Positions 9,697 to 19,911 of a stretch of 64,000 nucleotides of DNA are shown here, piece by piece (within the stretch, counting starts at the first letter, position 1; each line of letters starts with the position of its first letter). The notes beneath the pieces are model-generated. The model searched no databases, was not told the origin of the DNA, and saw only the letters and a list, made by a program, of their open reading frames with translations. Both the position numbers and the translations under genes were made by a program. Source of the stretch: Roseovarius sp. S88 (GTDB lineage Bacteria > Pseudomonadota > Alphaproteobacteria > Rhodobacterales > Rhodobacteraceae). The stretch covers positions 372,001 to 436,000 of the forward strand of contig NZ_CP146069.1 of NCBI RefSeq assembly GCF_037023735.1. Direction: 5' to 3'.

Positions 9697-10598
9697 GACA
9701 GGTCCTTCAAGGTCTTACGCGCCGCGGTCCGCGTTGCGACAAAGGACACCGCAGCGGCCAATGGTGGGATGACGATCAACCAAATCCACTGCCATCCGTG
9801 AAAGCCTAAGCCTGTCAGAAACCCACCTTCTTCTTGTGCCGCAGGCAAAAGGAAAACAGCCAATCCACCAAGCAGAACGCCGACTGCCGCGCCAAAAAGC
9901 GCACGCAGGGTAAAGCGCCGCACAAATGCGCGCGCGATATAGCTGTCTTGCGCGCCCACAAGACGAAGCACGGAGATAACTTGTGTGTTTGCCGCCAGTG
10001 CGGCATTGGCGGCCAACGTGATCATGGCCGCTGTTGTGCCTGCAATCAGAATGAGCGAGACCAGCCCCAGCGTGCGCAAACGCGATGCCGCATCTACCAA
10101 AGGACGCCGCCAACGTGTGTGGTCATCAAGAACCGCGCCGGGCACTTCCGCGGCAAGACGCAGGCGCAGGCCTTCGGCATCAAAACCATCGCCATCTTCG
10201 ATGACTTCGATGAGTTGCGGTATGGGTAGAGTTTCTACAGGTAGATCAGGGCCAAACCATGGTTCAAGCAACGCCCGCTGCTCCGCTTCATCAAGCGCAC
10301 GGGCCGAGGCGACGCCACTTGTCGTATCCAGAACACGAAGCGCCGCGGCGGTCTGCGCCTGCATCTGTCCTTCGGGTGCTGAGATGCGAATGGTAGAGCT
10401 TTGCGCCAGTTCAGAGCCCCAACGATCAGCCAAACGGCCAGTGGCCATGGAGAGCGCCACTGTAAACACTGCGAGAAACGCCATGGCGGCTGCACTGAAC
10501 AAAGTGAGCGACGCGGTGTAACCTGTAGGTGGAACAACCCGGTCGGCTTGGGTGTCACCTGCAATCAGTTCTGCGACTTTCGAGACGTCAAATTTCAT
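9693..10598 (-). CDS. ftsX: Cell division protein FtsX (permease-like subunit)
   Basis: Integral membrane partner of FtsE; in other bacteria the complex links the divisome to septal peptidoglycan hydrolysis. At 301 residues it shows an N-terminal membrane helix (about 28-50), a periplasmic domain and three C-terminal helices (about 175-195, 225-250, 270-290), the expected FtsX layout. It overlaps ftsE and the acyltransferase gene by four bases (ATGA) at either end. Confidence 0.9.
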   Translation of the reverse strand: MKFDVSKVAELIAGDTQADRVVPPTGYTASLTLFSAAAMAFLAVFTVALSMATGRLADRWGSELAQSSTIRISAPEGQMQAQTAAALRVLDTTSGVASARALDEAEQRALLEPWFGPDLPVETLPIPQLIEVIEDGDGFDAEGLRLRLAAEVPGAVLDDHTRWRRPLVDAASRLRTLGLVSLILIAGTTAAMITLAANAALAANTQVISVLRLVGAQDSYIARAFVRRFTLRALFGAAVGVLLGGLAVFLLPAAQEEGGFLTGLGFHGWQWIWLIVIPPLAAAVSFVATRTAARKTLKDLS

Positions 10599-11287
10599 AG
10601 ATCCGCACCCGCCAGTTGCAGCCGCTGATTGGAGATACGCAGAACACGAGCCTGTACGTGGCTTTTGGCCGCTCGGATCAAGGCCAGGTCATGGGTGGCC
10701 ACCATGATGGTCTTGCCCATCCGGTTCAGTTCGATGAGCAGGCGCAACAGACGTTGCGACATGTCCCAGTCAACATTGCCCGTCGGTTCGTCGGCCAGAA
10801 TGGCATCGGGCGACATGATCACCGCCCGTGCCAACGCAGCACGCTGCCGTTCCCCGCCGGACAGTTCTGGTGGTAACGCGCTTGCCCGGCTTTTCAATCC
10901 AACCCAGTTCATCAATTCACTCAAATTGGCGGATTGGCTGAGAATATCACGACCTGATACCAACAAGGGCAGCGCGATGTTGTCCGAGACATTCATGTGA
11001 TCGAGAAATTGGCAATCCTGGTGCACAACACCAATTCTGCGCCGCGCCTTGGCGATGTCATCACGTTCCATTGCGTGCACGTCCTGGCCAAAAAGGGTCA
11101 CGTGCCCCGCTGTTGGAAACAACGCGCCGTAACACAATTTTAGCAGAGTTGTTTTACCAGATCCCGATGGCCCGGTCAGGAAATGGAACGATCCGGGCTG
11201 AAGCTTGAGTGAGATATCACTCAGCAATTCACCGCCGCCATAGCTATAGGCCACACTGTCCAATTCGATCAAAACCCGCGCCCTCAC
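10595..11287 (-). CDS. ftsE: Cell division ATP-binding protein FtsE
   Basis: Cytoplasmic ATPase of the FtsEX complex. Visible motifs are the Walker [10 protein letters not shown], the signature LSGGERQRAALARAV and the Walker B ILADEPTGNVD. The start is uncertain. I chose a GTG giving VRARVLIELDSV at the N-terminus (230 residues). A TTG five codons later (LIELDSV) would match the usual FtsE start even better, and the longest open frame begins 19 codons upstream. It is divergent from the zinc-ribbon gene, with about 155 bases between them for both promoters. Confidence 0.92.
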   Translation of the reverse strand: MRARVLIELDSVAYSYGGGELLSDISLKLQPGSFHFLTGPSGSGKTTLLKLCYGALFPTAGHVTLFGQDVHAMERDDIAKARRRIGVVHQDCQFLDHMNVSDNIALPLLVSGRDILSQSANLSELMNWVGLKSRASALPPELSGGERQRAALARAVIMSPDAILADEPTGNVDWDMSQRLLRLLIELNRMGKTIMVATHDLALIRAAKSHVQARVLRISNQRLQLAGADL

Positions 11288-11442
11288 TTCGTTTGTTCCT
11301 ACATGCCTCACGAGACACAGTTGTGCAACGATCACGAGGGTCAAACCTTTGCCTCTTTTACAGTGCGGCTTTTACCCCTATGGTTTGAGCAATTCCAAGA
11401 CGCGCACGGGCCGTGCCGTAGCGCCATGCAAAGGGTGGACTT

Positions 11443-12417
11443 ATGCGGCTAATTTGCCCGAATTGCGGGGCACAATACGAAGTTCCTGACGAGGTCATTC
11501 CGACGTCGGGGCGCGATGTGCAATGCTCGGATTGCGGCAACACGTGGTTTCAGCATCACCCGGATCACCAACCCGAGCCTGAAGAAGAAGACGTCGCAGC
11601 GGATTGGGTTGAAGATGCCGAGGAAGATGCGTCTGAGGCGCAGGCTTCGGTTGCTGATGAACCCAAAGATGTAAGCAACCAAGATGCACAAGACGATGAC
11701 GCCGAAGAGAGCGTTTCCGACGTTGACCGCATGGTCGAAGCGCATGGCGAGGCGGCGGAAGACTTCGAGGAAGACTACGCTGACGACAACGCGGATGAAG
11801 AGCCTGTGGAAGAGCCTCAGCCCCCGAGCGCAGTGTTCCCGCGACAGCTCGATCCATCGGTCGCCGAAGTTCTGCGTGAAGAAGCCGAATTGGAAACCAG
11901 CGCACGCGCTTCTGATCAGCAAGGTGGCCTGGAAACCCAACAAGAGCTTGGCCTTGACGCTCAGGACAGCGCTGCACAGCAACGCTCGGAAGAGGCGCGA
12001 AGCCGAATGGCGCGTTTGCGCGGAGATGATGTCGCTGAACCCGCCATAGAAGGCGAGACGGAAGAGATTGACGTCGACTCCGCCCTTGATGATCAGGCGT
12101 CGCGCCGAAACCTTCTTCCGGATATTGATGAAATCAATTCGTCATTGGGTCCGGAAAACGCCGGTGAGGCCAGCTCTGCGATCTCAGATCAGCCAGTCCC
12201 AGTGGCGGCACGCAAAAGCGGGTTCCGCACAGGATTTCGTCTCGCAGTCATTTTGGCTTTGATTGGGTTGTTGGTTTACATCTTTGCCCCAAAGCTCGCC
12301 GAAGCAGTGCCTGCTCTTTCTGAACCCCTGATGCAATATCAGAACATGGTTGATGGATGGCGGTCTGGGCTTGATGGTGTGATTACAAATTTTGCGTCGT
12401 CTTTGTCAGACCAGTAG
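11443..12417 (+). CDS. Zinc-ribbon (MJ0042-type) acidic membrane protein
   Basis: A 324-residue protein with three parts. An N-terminal zinc ribbon carries two CxxC knuckles (CPNCGAQYEVP, about 5-15; CSDCGNTWF, about 28-36). A long, very acidic, low-complexity middle follows (about 45-240). One membrane helix comes near the C-terminus (about 268-286, LAVILALIGLLVYIFAP). This composition is seen in alphaproteobacterial proteins encoded beside ftsEX. The N-terminus should be cytoplasmic. Binding partners are unknown. Confidence 0.85.
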   Translation: MRLICPNCGAQYEVPDEVIPTSGRDVQCSDCGNTWFQHHPDHQPEPEEEDVAADWVEDAEEDASEAQASVADEPKDVSNQDAQDDDAEESVSDVDRMVEAHGEAAEDFEEDYADDNADEEPVEEPQPPSAVFPRQLDPSVAEVLREEAELETSARASDQQGGLETQQELGLDAQDSAAQQRSEEARSRMARLRGDDVAEPAIEGETEEIDVDSALDDQASRRNLLPDIDEINSSLGPENAGEASSAISDQPVPVAARKSGFRTGFRLAVILALIGLLVYIFAPKLAEAVPALSEPLMQYQNMVDGWRSGLDGVITNFASSLSDQ

Positions 12418-12450
12418 CGCTGACATTCAACCGTTCGAACCGCTCATTTC

Positions 12451-15057
12451 TTAGAAGCGGTCCAGCAACCTGCGCAGATAATCCAACTCGATCTCGGGCC
12501 GCCTTGTTTCCCCTGATCTGCGGCGAATCTCATCCAAAAGCTCACCTGCACGGCGATAGATGTCGTCGCGTGCTGTGAATTCACCCTGATCACCAGCCAA
12601 CCCGCGTTGGGAGCGGCCAAGAGGATCGCGTTCGCCGAATTGACCCAGGCTCTCGCTTTGCGCCTGACCCTGGCCCGGCTGGCCCTCGTTGTTCTCAGCC
12701 ATGGCTTCGCCGAGATTGCGCATGCCATCGCGCAGCGCTTCCATGGCTTCCGCCTGCCGGTCAATAGCCTCTGCCAGATCATCGCCGCGCAACGCGTCTT
12801 CTGCGCCATCCATCGCGCGACCTGCACGATCAAGGGAGTCGCGTGCTGCATCGCCGGTCTCTCCGCCCAAGTTGGGCAATCCATCCTGCTGGCGCTGCAA
12901 TTCCTGTCTCAGGGCCCGTTGACGGTCTGCAAGGCTTTCTGCAAGACCGCCGCCTTGTTGTCCTTCCGCTGTCTGACTGTCGCCGCCCTGACCAGATCCC
13001 GGTTCCTGACCCTCGCCCTGGCCTTGAGTACCTTCATGGCTCTGACCTTGCCCTTGACCTCCATTGCGGCCTTCGTTGCCTTCGGATTCACCAGCTTGCG
13101 CGCCTGGATTGAACTGCTCCTGCAAGTCCCGGAAGGCTTCATCGGTCAACCCTTGCTGATTGCGAAGCGTCTCGGCCAGACCTTCCATGGCTTGTTGACC
13201 GGGGCTTTCGCCATTCTGTCCCTGGCCTTGCGTGACCTGAAGGTTTTCCATCATCTGCTGGAACTCTTCCAAGGCCTGCTGGGCCTCTGCGAAGCGACCT
13301 TGCTCCATCAATTCCTGGATCCGGTCCATCATCTCTTGCAGATCCTGCTGATCCAGCGTCTGCATATTTTCCGCTTGCTGCTGTTGGCCGCCCTGTTCGC
13401 CTTCGCGCTGGGCCTGTTGGGTCCGCTGGCGCAAGTAGTCTTGCGTGGCATCGCGCAATTCCTGCATCAGCCGCGCGATTTCCTCCTCGCTCGCCCCGTT
13501 GCGCATGGCTTCGCTCAGACGTTCCTGAGCCGCGCGCATCCTTTCAAGGGCATCCCCAATGTCGCCATCTTCGAGTAAAATTGCGAGATCCCACAGCGCC
13601 TCGGCAATCTCGGCCTGCGTTTCGTCCGTCAAACCGTCATGCCGCACCAGCGTATCAAGCCGTCGCAGGATCACGCGCATGCGCAAGTAAGCGGTATCTG
13701 ACCGAAACAGCCCGTCTTCTGGTACATGTGAGACCGCACGCAGCATTTGCACCACGCGCTTTGCATTGCTCTTGGCCCATAACAAATCCCGGCGTTGTTC
13801 TATGACCGACGCGGCGAGCGGGTCAAAGAAACGCCGCGCGGGCAAGTCCATCAACAAGGCTTCGCTGGCCCCGGTTTGATCCGCCGCATCACTGACTTCC
13901 AGCTTCAATGTTACCGGAAGATGCGCCCATGGATGCTCTGACAGGTTCTCGATCAGTGCTTCTGAGAACTCATCCCGCCCCCCGGTGATGGGCATCGGCA
14001 GATCAAGCACAATCGGCTCTCTGGGATCAGGTTCTGTAGTTAGGCCATGCCGACGGTCAACTGCAGCCAAATCAAGCGTGAATGTCGCTTTGCCGCCTTC
14101 CACGCCATAGTCGTCACGAGCCTCAAAGGCCTGACTCATCTGACCATCAAAAGTGACCTCAAGATCGGCAGGGTTCGCGGCCACATTGGGGGACGCATCC
14201 GGGATCGCGGTGACGGTCCACTCTTTGCCGCCGGGACCATCAATGCGCAAAGTGCCGTCGGAGTTGATCACAAACTCCTGTTCCGTATCAGTGGCCGCGC
14301 CGAGGTCTTCTGTCCGACCGGATACCGTCTCAGCAACGCTAAAGTCGCCCACATCTGTATAAAGCCGGATGGTGACGCGACTGCCTTGGGGCACGCGAAT
14401 GCTGTCTTCCTGATCATTCAGGTAAAGGCTGGGTAGGTTTGTGTAGGCAGGTGGTTCGATCCAGCCCTCCCAAGTGGGGCCACTGGTCACCTGCGGCACC
14501 GCGCCGACACCCAGTTGCGTCACCGTGCCCGCGCGCCAAACCGAACCAAAGAGCATTGCCACCACGAGACCAAGAAGCGCCACGTAACGCAGACCAAATG
14601 GATCGCGTCGCGAGAGCTTGAGATCAGGTTCAACTGCTTTTGCGGTTGCCGCCCGGTCTTCCATCCGCCGCAAATGCGCGCGCCAGAGCTGTTCTGAACC
14701 TGCATCGCCTTCACCGATGGCTTGTTGATCCGAAAGCGCAGCCAGAGGATGCCCGGGAAGGGCGGCGTCCATGCGGTCGATGGCTTCTTGTCGGTTTGGC
14801 CAAAGAAACCGCATTGCGCCTTTGAATGCGAAATAAAATGCGCCCATTGCCGCAAGCGTTCCAATGATCCAAACCGCTTCGACTTGCGCCAATTCGTGCA
14901 GCCCAAGCATAAGAGCTGCTGCCACGGCAATTACGATGCTCCACAAAGGCCAGAAGGCATGCACAACACGCTCTGCGATCAGCCCCGCCCAAGTCAATGA
15001 AAGCGGTCTGCGCAGGCGTTTCAGTACAGGTGTCAGACGCGTCTGCCCTTGTGACAT
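12451..15057 (-). CDS. TIGR02302/DUF4175 family membrane protein
   Basis: A large 868-residue protein. Two or three membrane helices lie in the first 170 residues, followed by a presumably periplasmic beta-rich region (about 190-400). A long helical coiled-coil part is heavily enriched in Gln, Gly and Glu (about 480-800, for example MQTLDQQDLQEMMDRIQEL and runs of GQGQGQ). Length and layout match the alphaproteobacterial DUF4175 family, which has no known function. It follows lysA by 36 bases on the same strand and is probably the last gene of the argH-lysA transcript. Confidence 0.88.
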   Translation of the reverse strand: MSQGQTRLTPVLKRLRRPLSLTWAGLIAERVVHAFWPLWSIVIAVAAALMLGLHELAQVEAVWIIGTLAAMGAFYFAFKGAMRFLWPNRQEAIDRMDAALPGHPLAALSDQQAIGEGDAGSEQLWRAHLRRMEDRAATAKAVEPDLKLSRRDPFGLRYVALLGLVVAMLFGSVWRAGTVTQLGVGAVPQVTSGPTWEGWIEPPAYTNLPSLYLNDQEDSIRVPQGSRVTIRLYTDVGDFSVAETVSGRTEDLGAATDTEQEFVINSDGTLRIDGPGGKEWTVTAIPDASPNVAANPADLEVTFDGQMSQAFEARDDYGVEGGKATFTLDLAAVDRRHGLTTEPDPREPIVLDLPMPITGGRDEFSEALIENLSEHPWAHLPVTLKLEVSDAADQTGASEALLMDLPARRFFDPLAASVIEQRRDLLWAKSNAKRVVQMLRAVSHVPEDGLFRSDTAYLRMRVILRRLDTLVRHDGLTDETQAEIAEALWDLAILLEDGDIGDALERMRAAQERLSEAMRNGASEEEIARLMQELRDATQDYLRQRTQQAQREGEQGGQQQQAENMQTLDQQDLQEMMDRIQELMEQGRFAEAQQALEEFQQMMENLQVTQGQGQNGESPGQQAMEGLAETLRNQQGLTDEAFRDLQEQFNPGAQAGESEGNEGRNGGQGQGQSHEGTQGQGEGQEPGSGQGGDSQTAEGQQGGGLAESLADRQRALRQELQRQQDGLPNLGGETGDAARDSLDRAGRAMDGAEDALRGDDLAEAIDRQAEAMEALRDGMRNLGEAMAENNEGQPGQGQAQSESLGQFGERDPLGRSQRGLAGDQGEFTARDDIYRRAGELLDEIRRRSGETRRPEIELDYLRRLLDRF

Positions 15058-15093
15058 ATGCCTTTCCCTTTTCGCTGCAGCGCAAAGATTACG

Positions 15094-16359
15094 CTACAGC
15101 CATTCTGGGATGGTATCGCGATTTATCATCTCGTCAAAGGTTGGACGGGGTCGGATGACGGCAAATTGATGCTCATGCACCAGAACTTCGGGCACAAGAG
15201 GCCGCGTATTGTACTCACTGGCCATAACGGCGCCGTAAGCTCCGGCACTGCGAAACGCCACCAAATCCCCTTCTGACACAGGCGGCATAAGGCGTTCCTT
15301 GGCAAATGTGTCACCAGATTCGCAAACCGGGCCGACGATATCGTATTTTGCCTGTTCGACACCTGGACGAGGCTCTGTGACCGGAATGATGTCGTGATAG
15401 GCCTCGTACATCGCTGGGCGGATCAAATCATTCATTGCCCCGTCCAGAATCAGGAAATCGCGCCCTTCACCGGATTTGACATAGATGACCTTGGTGACAA
15501 GGATCCCGGCATTGCCTGCCACAAGCCGACCGGGCTCTATTTCTATCTCACAGTCCAAATGCCCTACTGTTTCTTTAATCAGTTCACCGTATTCAACGGG
15601 CAACGGTGGGGCTTCGTTAGACCGTGTGTAAGGAATGCCGAGCCCACCTCCTAAATCCAGACGCGTGATCTCGTGCCCATCGGCGCGCAGAACTTCGGTC
15701 AGCTCGGCCACTTTCTGGTAGGCAAGGCGAAATGGCTCCAACTCGGTCAATTGGCTGCCAATATGCACGTCAATGCCGATGACTTTGAGACCCGGCAAAC
15801 GCGCGGCCTCGGCATAGACCTCGCGCGCACGCGCAATGGGAATACCAAATTTGTTCTCGCTTTTGCCTGTGGCAATTTTGGCATGGGTTTTGGCATCTAC
15901 ATCCGGGTTCACCCGCACAGTGATCGGAGCTTCGAACCCAAAAGAGCTGGCCACCTCGCTCAAAGCCTGCATTTCAGGCTCACTCTCAACATTGAACTGC
16001 CGAATGCCGCCTTCCAAAGCCACACGCATCTCATCACGGGTTTTGCCCACACCGGAAAATACAATGCGATTTCCGGGCACACCCGCCGCTTTGGCCCGCA
16101 GGTATTCGCCGCCGGACACGACGTCCATACCAGCACCTGCTTGTGCTAGCGTTTTCAGAATTGCCTGATTGCTTGCGGCTTTCATGGCATAGCAAACCAA
16201 ATGGGGAATGCCGTCCAATGCCTCGTCAAACAGTCGAAAATGCCGGGTCAGTGTGGCCGTAGAATAGCAGTAGAAGGGCGTGCCCACCTCGGCGGCGATG
16301 TCCGCCACTGGCACATCCTCGGCATGCAAAGCGCCGTCTTTGTAGAGAAAGTGGTCCAT
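15094..16359 (-). CDS. lysA: Diaminopimelate decarboxylase
   Basis: PLP-dependent enzyme making L-lysine from meso-diaminopimelate, the last step of lysine synthesis. It is 421 residues long with a fold-III alanine-racemase-like barrel. The PLP lysine is K60 in YAMKA, the HIGSQ segment (about 200) and the phosphate-binding GGGLGIPY (about 237) are present, and CESGDTF carries C346, which completes the partner subunit's active site. It lies 24 bases behind the DUF2834 gene on the same strand. Confidence 0.96.
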   Translation of the reverse strand: MDHFLYKDGALHAEDVPVADIAAEVGTPFYCYSTATLTRHFRLFDEALDGIPHLVCYAMKAASNQAILKTLAQAGAGMDVVSGGEYLRAKAAGVPGNRIVFSGVGKTRDEMRVALEGGIRQFNVESEPEMQALSEVASSFGFEAPITVRVNPDVDAKTHAKIATGKSENKFGIPIARAREVYAEAARLPGLKVIGIDVHIGSQLTELEPFRLAYQKVAELTEVLRADGHEITRLDLGGGLGIPYTRSNEAPPLPVEYGELIKETVGHLDCEIEIEPGRLVAGNAGILVTKVIYVKSGEGRDFLILDGAMNDLIRPAMYEAYHDIIPVTEPRPGVEQAKYDIVGPVCESGDTFAKERLMPPVSEGDLVAFRSAGAYGAVMASEYNTRPLVPEVLVHEHQFAVIRPRPTFDEMINRDTIPEWL

Positions 16360-16383
16360 GACGCTTCTTCTTGACTTGAATAC

Positions 16384-16704
16384 TCAGTTGCCCGGCGTAT
16401 CGCCTTGCCGCATTCTCAAAAACAGATAGAGCGGCAATCCGCAACTGACACCGATACAAAATGTTGCCGGAATAGCCAGAAATCCAAGCCAATCGCGCCT
16501 CTTGCCGCTTTCCCAAATGACCCAAAAGGTCAGCGCAACCGCGGCAATCGTGAGATCCCAGACAAGCCCGCTTGTGGCGGCATTGACGTGCCAGGCATCG
16601 ACCATGGCCATGATATCATAGCCGTTTTCGTTAAACCATTGCAGGAAATAGGCCATCGGGTGGATCGCCCCCCAGATGGCCAGCGCCAGAAAGAGATATC
16701 TCAA
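16384..16704 (-). CDS. DUF2834 domain membrane protein
   Basis: A small 106-residue membrane protein with about three hydrophobic segments (3-23, 48-64, 72-95). The family pattern PMAYFLQWFNENGYD lies near residue 16. The start overlaps the stop of the preceding lipoprotein gene (ATGA), so it is translationally coupled in the argH-lysA operon. Function unknown. Confidence 0.8.
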   Translation of the reverse strand: MRYLFLALAIWGAIHPMAYFLQWFNENGYDIMAMVDAWHVNAATSGLVWDLTIAAVALTFWVIWESGKRRDWLGFLAIPATFCIGVSCGLPLYLFLRMRQGDTPGN

Positions 16705-16958
16705 AAGAAGGTTCCCAGTGTTACACTAACATTGCCACGATTGAGCGTTGTGGCGACGCCCGCGCCCACGCCGCTTGATCCACCAGACAACACGACTGAG
16801 GTCGAGGTAGTCGTCTGAGGCGTGTTCTGGGACACGGTGTCATCCGTTTCGGCCTCAGTCTCCGGCGGTGCTTCCTCCCGACCGGGGGGAATTGGTTCTC
16901 CGTCCACACCGCAGGCCGTGATCGCCAGAAGGCCCGCAAAAGCAATCCATACTCTCAT
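16701..16958 (-). CDS. LptM-like small lipoprotein
   Basis: An 85-residue predicted lipoprotein. The ATG was chosen because GGAGG lies just upstream and because it overlaps the argH stop as ATGA. It has a lipoprotein signal with lipobox ITAC (C16), directly followed by GVDGEPIPP. This resembles the CGxxGPLxxPP start of LptM/YifL, the lipoprotein that helps LptD mature. The tail is acidic and then Thr/Ser-rich. The position next to lysA fits the yifL-dapF-lysA neighbourhood of enterobacteria. The LptM assignment is an inference from the short motif and context. Confidence 0.7.
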   Translation of the reverse strand: MRVWIAFAGLLAITACGVDGEPIPPGREEAPPETEAETDDTVSQNTPQTTTSTSVVLSGGSSGVGAGVATTLNRGNVSVTLGTFF

Positions 16959-18346
16959 TTCAGTGCCTCCTTCCAACTTGCGATTTGCTCGCGTACACGA
17001 ACCGGCGCCGTGCCGCCGTAGCTCATGCGCGAGGCCACGGAGTTGTGAACACCCAGCACATCATAGACCGTTTCGTTGATTTCTCCATGCACCGATTGCA
17101 TGTCGGCCAGGCTCAACTCAGGCAGGTCACACCCGTTACCTTCGGCCATGGCCACCAAAGTGCCGGTGATGTGATGCGCCTCGCGGAAGGGCAGGCCCAG
17201 AACGCGCACAAGCCAATCGGCTAGGTCCGTCGCGGTTGAAAAGCCTGATCCAGCCGCGGCTTCCAGGCTCTCGCGATTTGCCGTCATGTCGCGAACCATG
17301 CCATTCATGGCCGCTAGTGCCAGCATCAAATTGTCAGCGGCGTCAAAGACCTGCTCCTTGTCTTCCTGCATATCTTTTGAGTAGGTCAGCGGCAGGCCCT
17401 TCATCACCGTCATAAGAGCCACGTTGGCTCCAAAAATCCGACCAATCTTGGCGCGAATAAGCTCTGCGGCATCCGGATTTTTCTTCTGCGGCATGATCGA
17501 GGATCCGGTGGAGAAGCGATCAGACAGGGCAACAAACCGGAACTGTGCTGAGGACCAGATCACCAGCTCCTCGGCCATGCGGCTGAGATGCATCGCGCAA
17601 ATGCTGGCTGCACCAAGAAACTCCAGTGCAAAATCCCTGTCACTCACTGCGTCAAGGCTATTGGCCGAGGGCCGATCAAATCCCAAGTCCTTAGCCGTCA
17701 TGTTGCGGTCTATCGGAAAAGACGTGCCGGCCAGCGCCGCTGCGCCAAGAGGGCTTTCGTTCATCCGCGCCCGTGCATCGCGCACTCGGCTCAGATCCCG
17801 GCCAAACATCTCGACATAGGCCATCATGTGGTGGCCCCATGTCACGGGTTGCGCCGTCTGCAAATGGGTAAAGCCCGGCATCACCCAGTCCGCGCCGGCC
17901 TCGGCCTGTTCCAGGAACGCCTCGATCAGCGTGATAAGTCCGGTTTCAAAAGCGTCAAACTGATCCCGCACCCAGAGTTTGAAATCTGTGGCGACCTGAT
18001 CGTTGCGGCTGCGCCCTGTGTGCAATCGACCTGCAGGCTCACCAATGATCTCTTTCAAACGCGCCTCGACATTCATGTGAATGTCTTCCAACGCGGTTGA
18101 GAACTGGAAATCTCCGCTTTCAATCTCTGACAACACCGTGAGCAGGCCTTCCCGAATGGCCTCTGCATCCTTATCAGTCAGTATGCCGGTGCTCGCCAAC
18201 ATGGCGGCATGGGCCCTTGAGCCTTCGATATCCTGGGCTGCCAACCGCTTGTCGAACCCGATTGAGGCATTAATTGCCTCCATGATCGCGTCCGGCCCGG
18301 CGGCAAAGCGGCCGCCCCACATCTGGTTTGAGGTCTTTTTTGTCAT
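16955..18346 (-). CDS. argH: Argininosuccinate lyase
   Basis: Catalyses the last step of arginine synthesis, argininosuccinate to arginine plus fumarate. It has 463 residues, the usual length. The superfamily signature [16 protein letters not shown] (about 281-296) carries the catalytic serine loop. [13 protein letters not shown] (about 108-120) and [11 protein letters not shown] (about 163) are also typical. It is the first gene of a - strand operon. Its start codon lies only 22 bases from that of the divergent thioredoxin-like gene. Confidence 0.97.
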   Translation of the reverse strand: MTKKTSNQMWGGRFAAGPDAIMEAINASIGFDKRLAAQDIEGSRAHAAMLASTGILTDKDAEAIREGLLTVLSEIESGDFQFSTALEDIHMNVEARLKEIIGEPAGRLHTGRSRNDQVATDFKLWVRDQFDAFETGLITLIEAFLEQAEAGADWVMPGFTHLQTAQPVTWGHHMMAYVEMFGRDLSRVRDARARMNESPLGAAALAGTSFPIDRNMTAKDLGFDRPSANSLDAVSDRDFALEFLGAASICAMHLSRMAEELVIWSSAQFRFVALSDRFSTGSSIMPQKKNPDAAELIRAKIGRIFGANVALMTVMKGLPLTYSKDMQEDKEQVFDAADNLMLALAAMNGMVRDMTANRESLEAAAGSGFSTATDLADWLVRVLGLPFREAHHITGTLVAMAEGNGCDLPELSLADMQSVHGEINETVYDVLGVHNSVASRMSYGGTAPVRVREQIASWKEALK

Positions 18347-18368
18347 GTCCCAGCCCCTCGGAGGCCCT

Positions 18369-18920
18369 ATGAAAGTAAAGTCTTTGGTCCTTTATATGGC
18401 CCTAGCGTTCGGTGCAAACGCCGCGCTTGCGGATTCTTCGCAAATTGCGGACCTGCGCGAAGGGGATATGAAAAAGCTGGTGGTGCATTCAGAGCCATTG
18501 AACGTGTCCGACACGCCATTCAATGCCGAAGATGGCGGGCAAATGTCTCTCAAAGATTTTAAAGGCAAAGTCACGGCAGTGAATTTCTGGGCCGTATGGT
18601 GCGCACCATGCCGTCACGAAATGCCGATGTTGTCGGATCTTCAAACAGAACTGGGTGGCGACGACTTTGAGGTTGTCACCATTGCCATGGGACGCAACGC
18701 GCCTCAAGCAATGGTGCAGTTCTTTGGCGAGATCGGTGTCGAGAACCTGCCGCTTCATGCTGATCCACGCATGGGTCTTTCGCGCGAAATGGGTGTTTTT
18801 GGCTTGCCCGTCACGATCCTTCTGGATCGCAACGGACAAGAGGTCGCGCGGTTGCAGGGGGATGCAGCGTGGAACTCGGACAGTGCCAAAAATATCATCC
18901 GCGCGATGATTGACGGCTAA
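18369..18920 (+). CDS. TlpA-family periplasmic thioredoxin-like protein
   Basis: A 183-residue exported protein. The start is the ATG behind CGGAGG, followed by a signal peptide of about 21 residues (ending AALA) and one thioredoxin domain. The redox motif is WCAPC (C78, C81) and the cis-proline is in GLPVT. It probably reduces or oxidises periplasmic disulfides, as other TlpA/ResA proteins do in cytochrome maturation, but no such genes are nearby. Confidence 0.9.
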   Translation: MKVKSLVLYMALAFGANAALADSSQIADLREGDMKKLVVHSEPLNVSDTPFNAEDGGQMSLKDFKGKVTAVNFWAVWCAPCRHEMPMLSDLQTELGGDDFEVVTIAMGRNAPQAMVQFFGEIGVENLPLHADPRMGLSREMGVFGLPVTILLDRNGQEVARLQGDAAWNSDSAKNIIRAMIDG

Positions 18921-18986
18921 AGCGCCGTTAGCAAATCTACGCGCTTGCTGCTTGTTTCAACGCCCGTTTCTGGCTAAAGCCTCGCC

Positions 18987-19856
18987 ATGCTCGATGAGGC
19001 CGACGATATCCACCCGCTCTTTTCCGGTGCGCCCAAGACCACCGAGTTCCGCAAGCTGCGCAAACGGCTTGTACGCAATGCGCGTGAGGCGATTGAGGCG
19101 TATGGCATGGTGGAAAAGGATGCGCGCTGGCTTGTGTGCCTCTCGGGTGGCAAAGACAGCTACACACTTCTGGCCATTCTCTACGAGCTGAAATGGCGGG
19201 GCCTTTTGCCCGTGGACATTTTGGCCTGCAATCTTGATCAGGGTCAGCCGGGATTTCCAGCGACGGTTCTGCCTAAATTCCTCGAAGATATGAGTGTCCC
19301 ACATCGCATCGAATATCAGGACACCTATTCCGTGGTTGTCGACAAGGTGCCACAGGGCCGGACATACTGTGCCCTGTGCTCACGCCTACGTCGTGGGCAT
19401 CTTTATCGGATTGCGCGTGAGGAAAGCTGTTCTGCCGTGGTGCTCGGTCATCATCGCGATGACATCCTTGAGACCTTTTTCATGAACCTGTTCCACGGGG
19501 GGCGGCTTGCCACGATGCCGCCCAAGCTTGTGAATGAAGAGGGCGATCTTTTTGTCTATCGCCCATTGGCGCACGTGGCCGAAGAAGATTGTGAGCGCTT
19601 TGCAAAGGCGATGCATTATCCGATCATTCCCTGTGATTTGTGCGGGTCGCAGGATGGTTTACAACGTCAGCAGGTCAAACAAATCCTGGATGGCTGGGAA
19701 TCGCGAAGCCCCGGACGTCGCCAGGTGATGTTTCGCGCTCTGATGAATGCGCGCCCTTCGCATTTGCTGGATCCCAAGCTTTTTGATTTTGCAAACCTGG
19801 AGCGGGACCAGTTAAAATTTGATCCAAATGAAGATGTTCTCCCGCGCCTGCGTTAA
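18987..19856 (+). CDS. ttcA: tRNA 2-thiocytidine(32) synthetase TtcA
   Basis: ATP-dependent enzyme that thiolates cytidine 32 of some tRNAs using an iron-sulfur cluster. It has 289 residues with the PP-loop SGGKDS at 53-58. Two CxxC pairs, C128/C131 (CALC) and C216/C219 (CDLC), sit where TtcA binds its cluster. [16 protein letters not shown] (about 153-168) is diagnostic of the TtcA group. The spacing of 66 bases to the upstream gene suggests, but does not prove, co-transcription. Confidence 0.93.
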   Translation: MLDEADDIHPLFSGAPKTTEFRKLRKRLVRNAREAIEAYGMVEKDARWLVCLSGGKDSYTLLAILYELKWRGLLPVDILACNLDQGQPGFPATVLPKFLEDMSVPHRIEYQDTYSVVVDKVPQGRTYCALCSRLRRGHLYRIAREESCSAVVLGHHRDDILETFFMNLFHGGRLATMPPKLVNEEGDLFVYRPLAHVAEEDCERFAKAMHYPIIPCDLCGSQDGLQRQQVKQILDGWESRSPGRRQVMFRALMNARPSHLLDPKLFDFANLERDQLKFDPNEDVLPRLR

Positions 19857-19911
19857 GTGCACGTTGAGACGTAGCTTTTAATGTCCATTCGTGTGGACAG
19901 GAAGAAAGCAG

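Noticed and set aside
12607..13578. 323-codon open frame on the + strand inside the DUF4175 gene
   Set aside because: It mirrors the low-complexity Gln/Gly/Glu-rich segment of the real gene, which leaves the opposite strand free of stops. It has no ribosome site and a biased, Leu/Ala-rich product with no motif.
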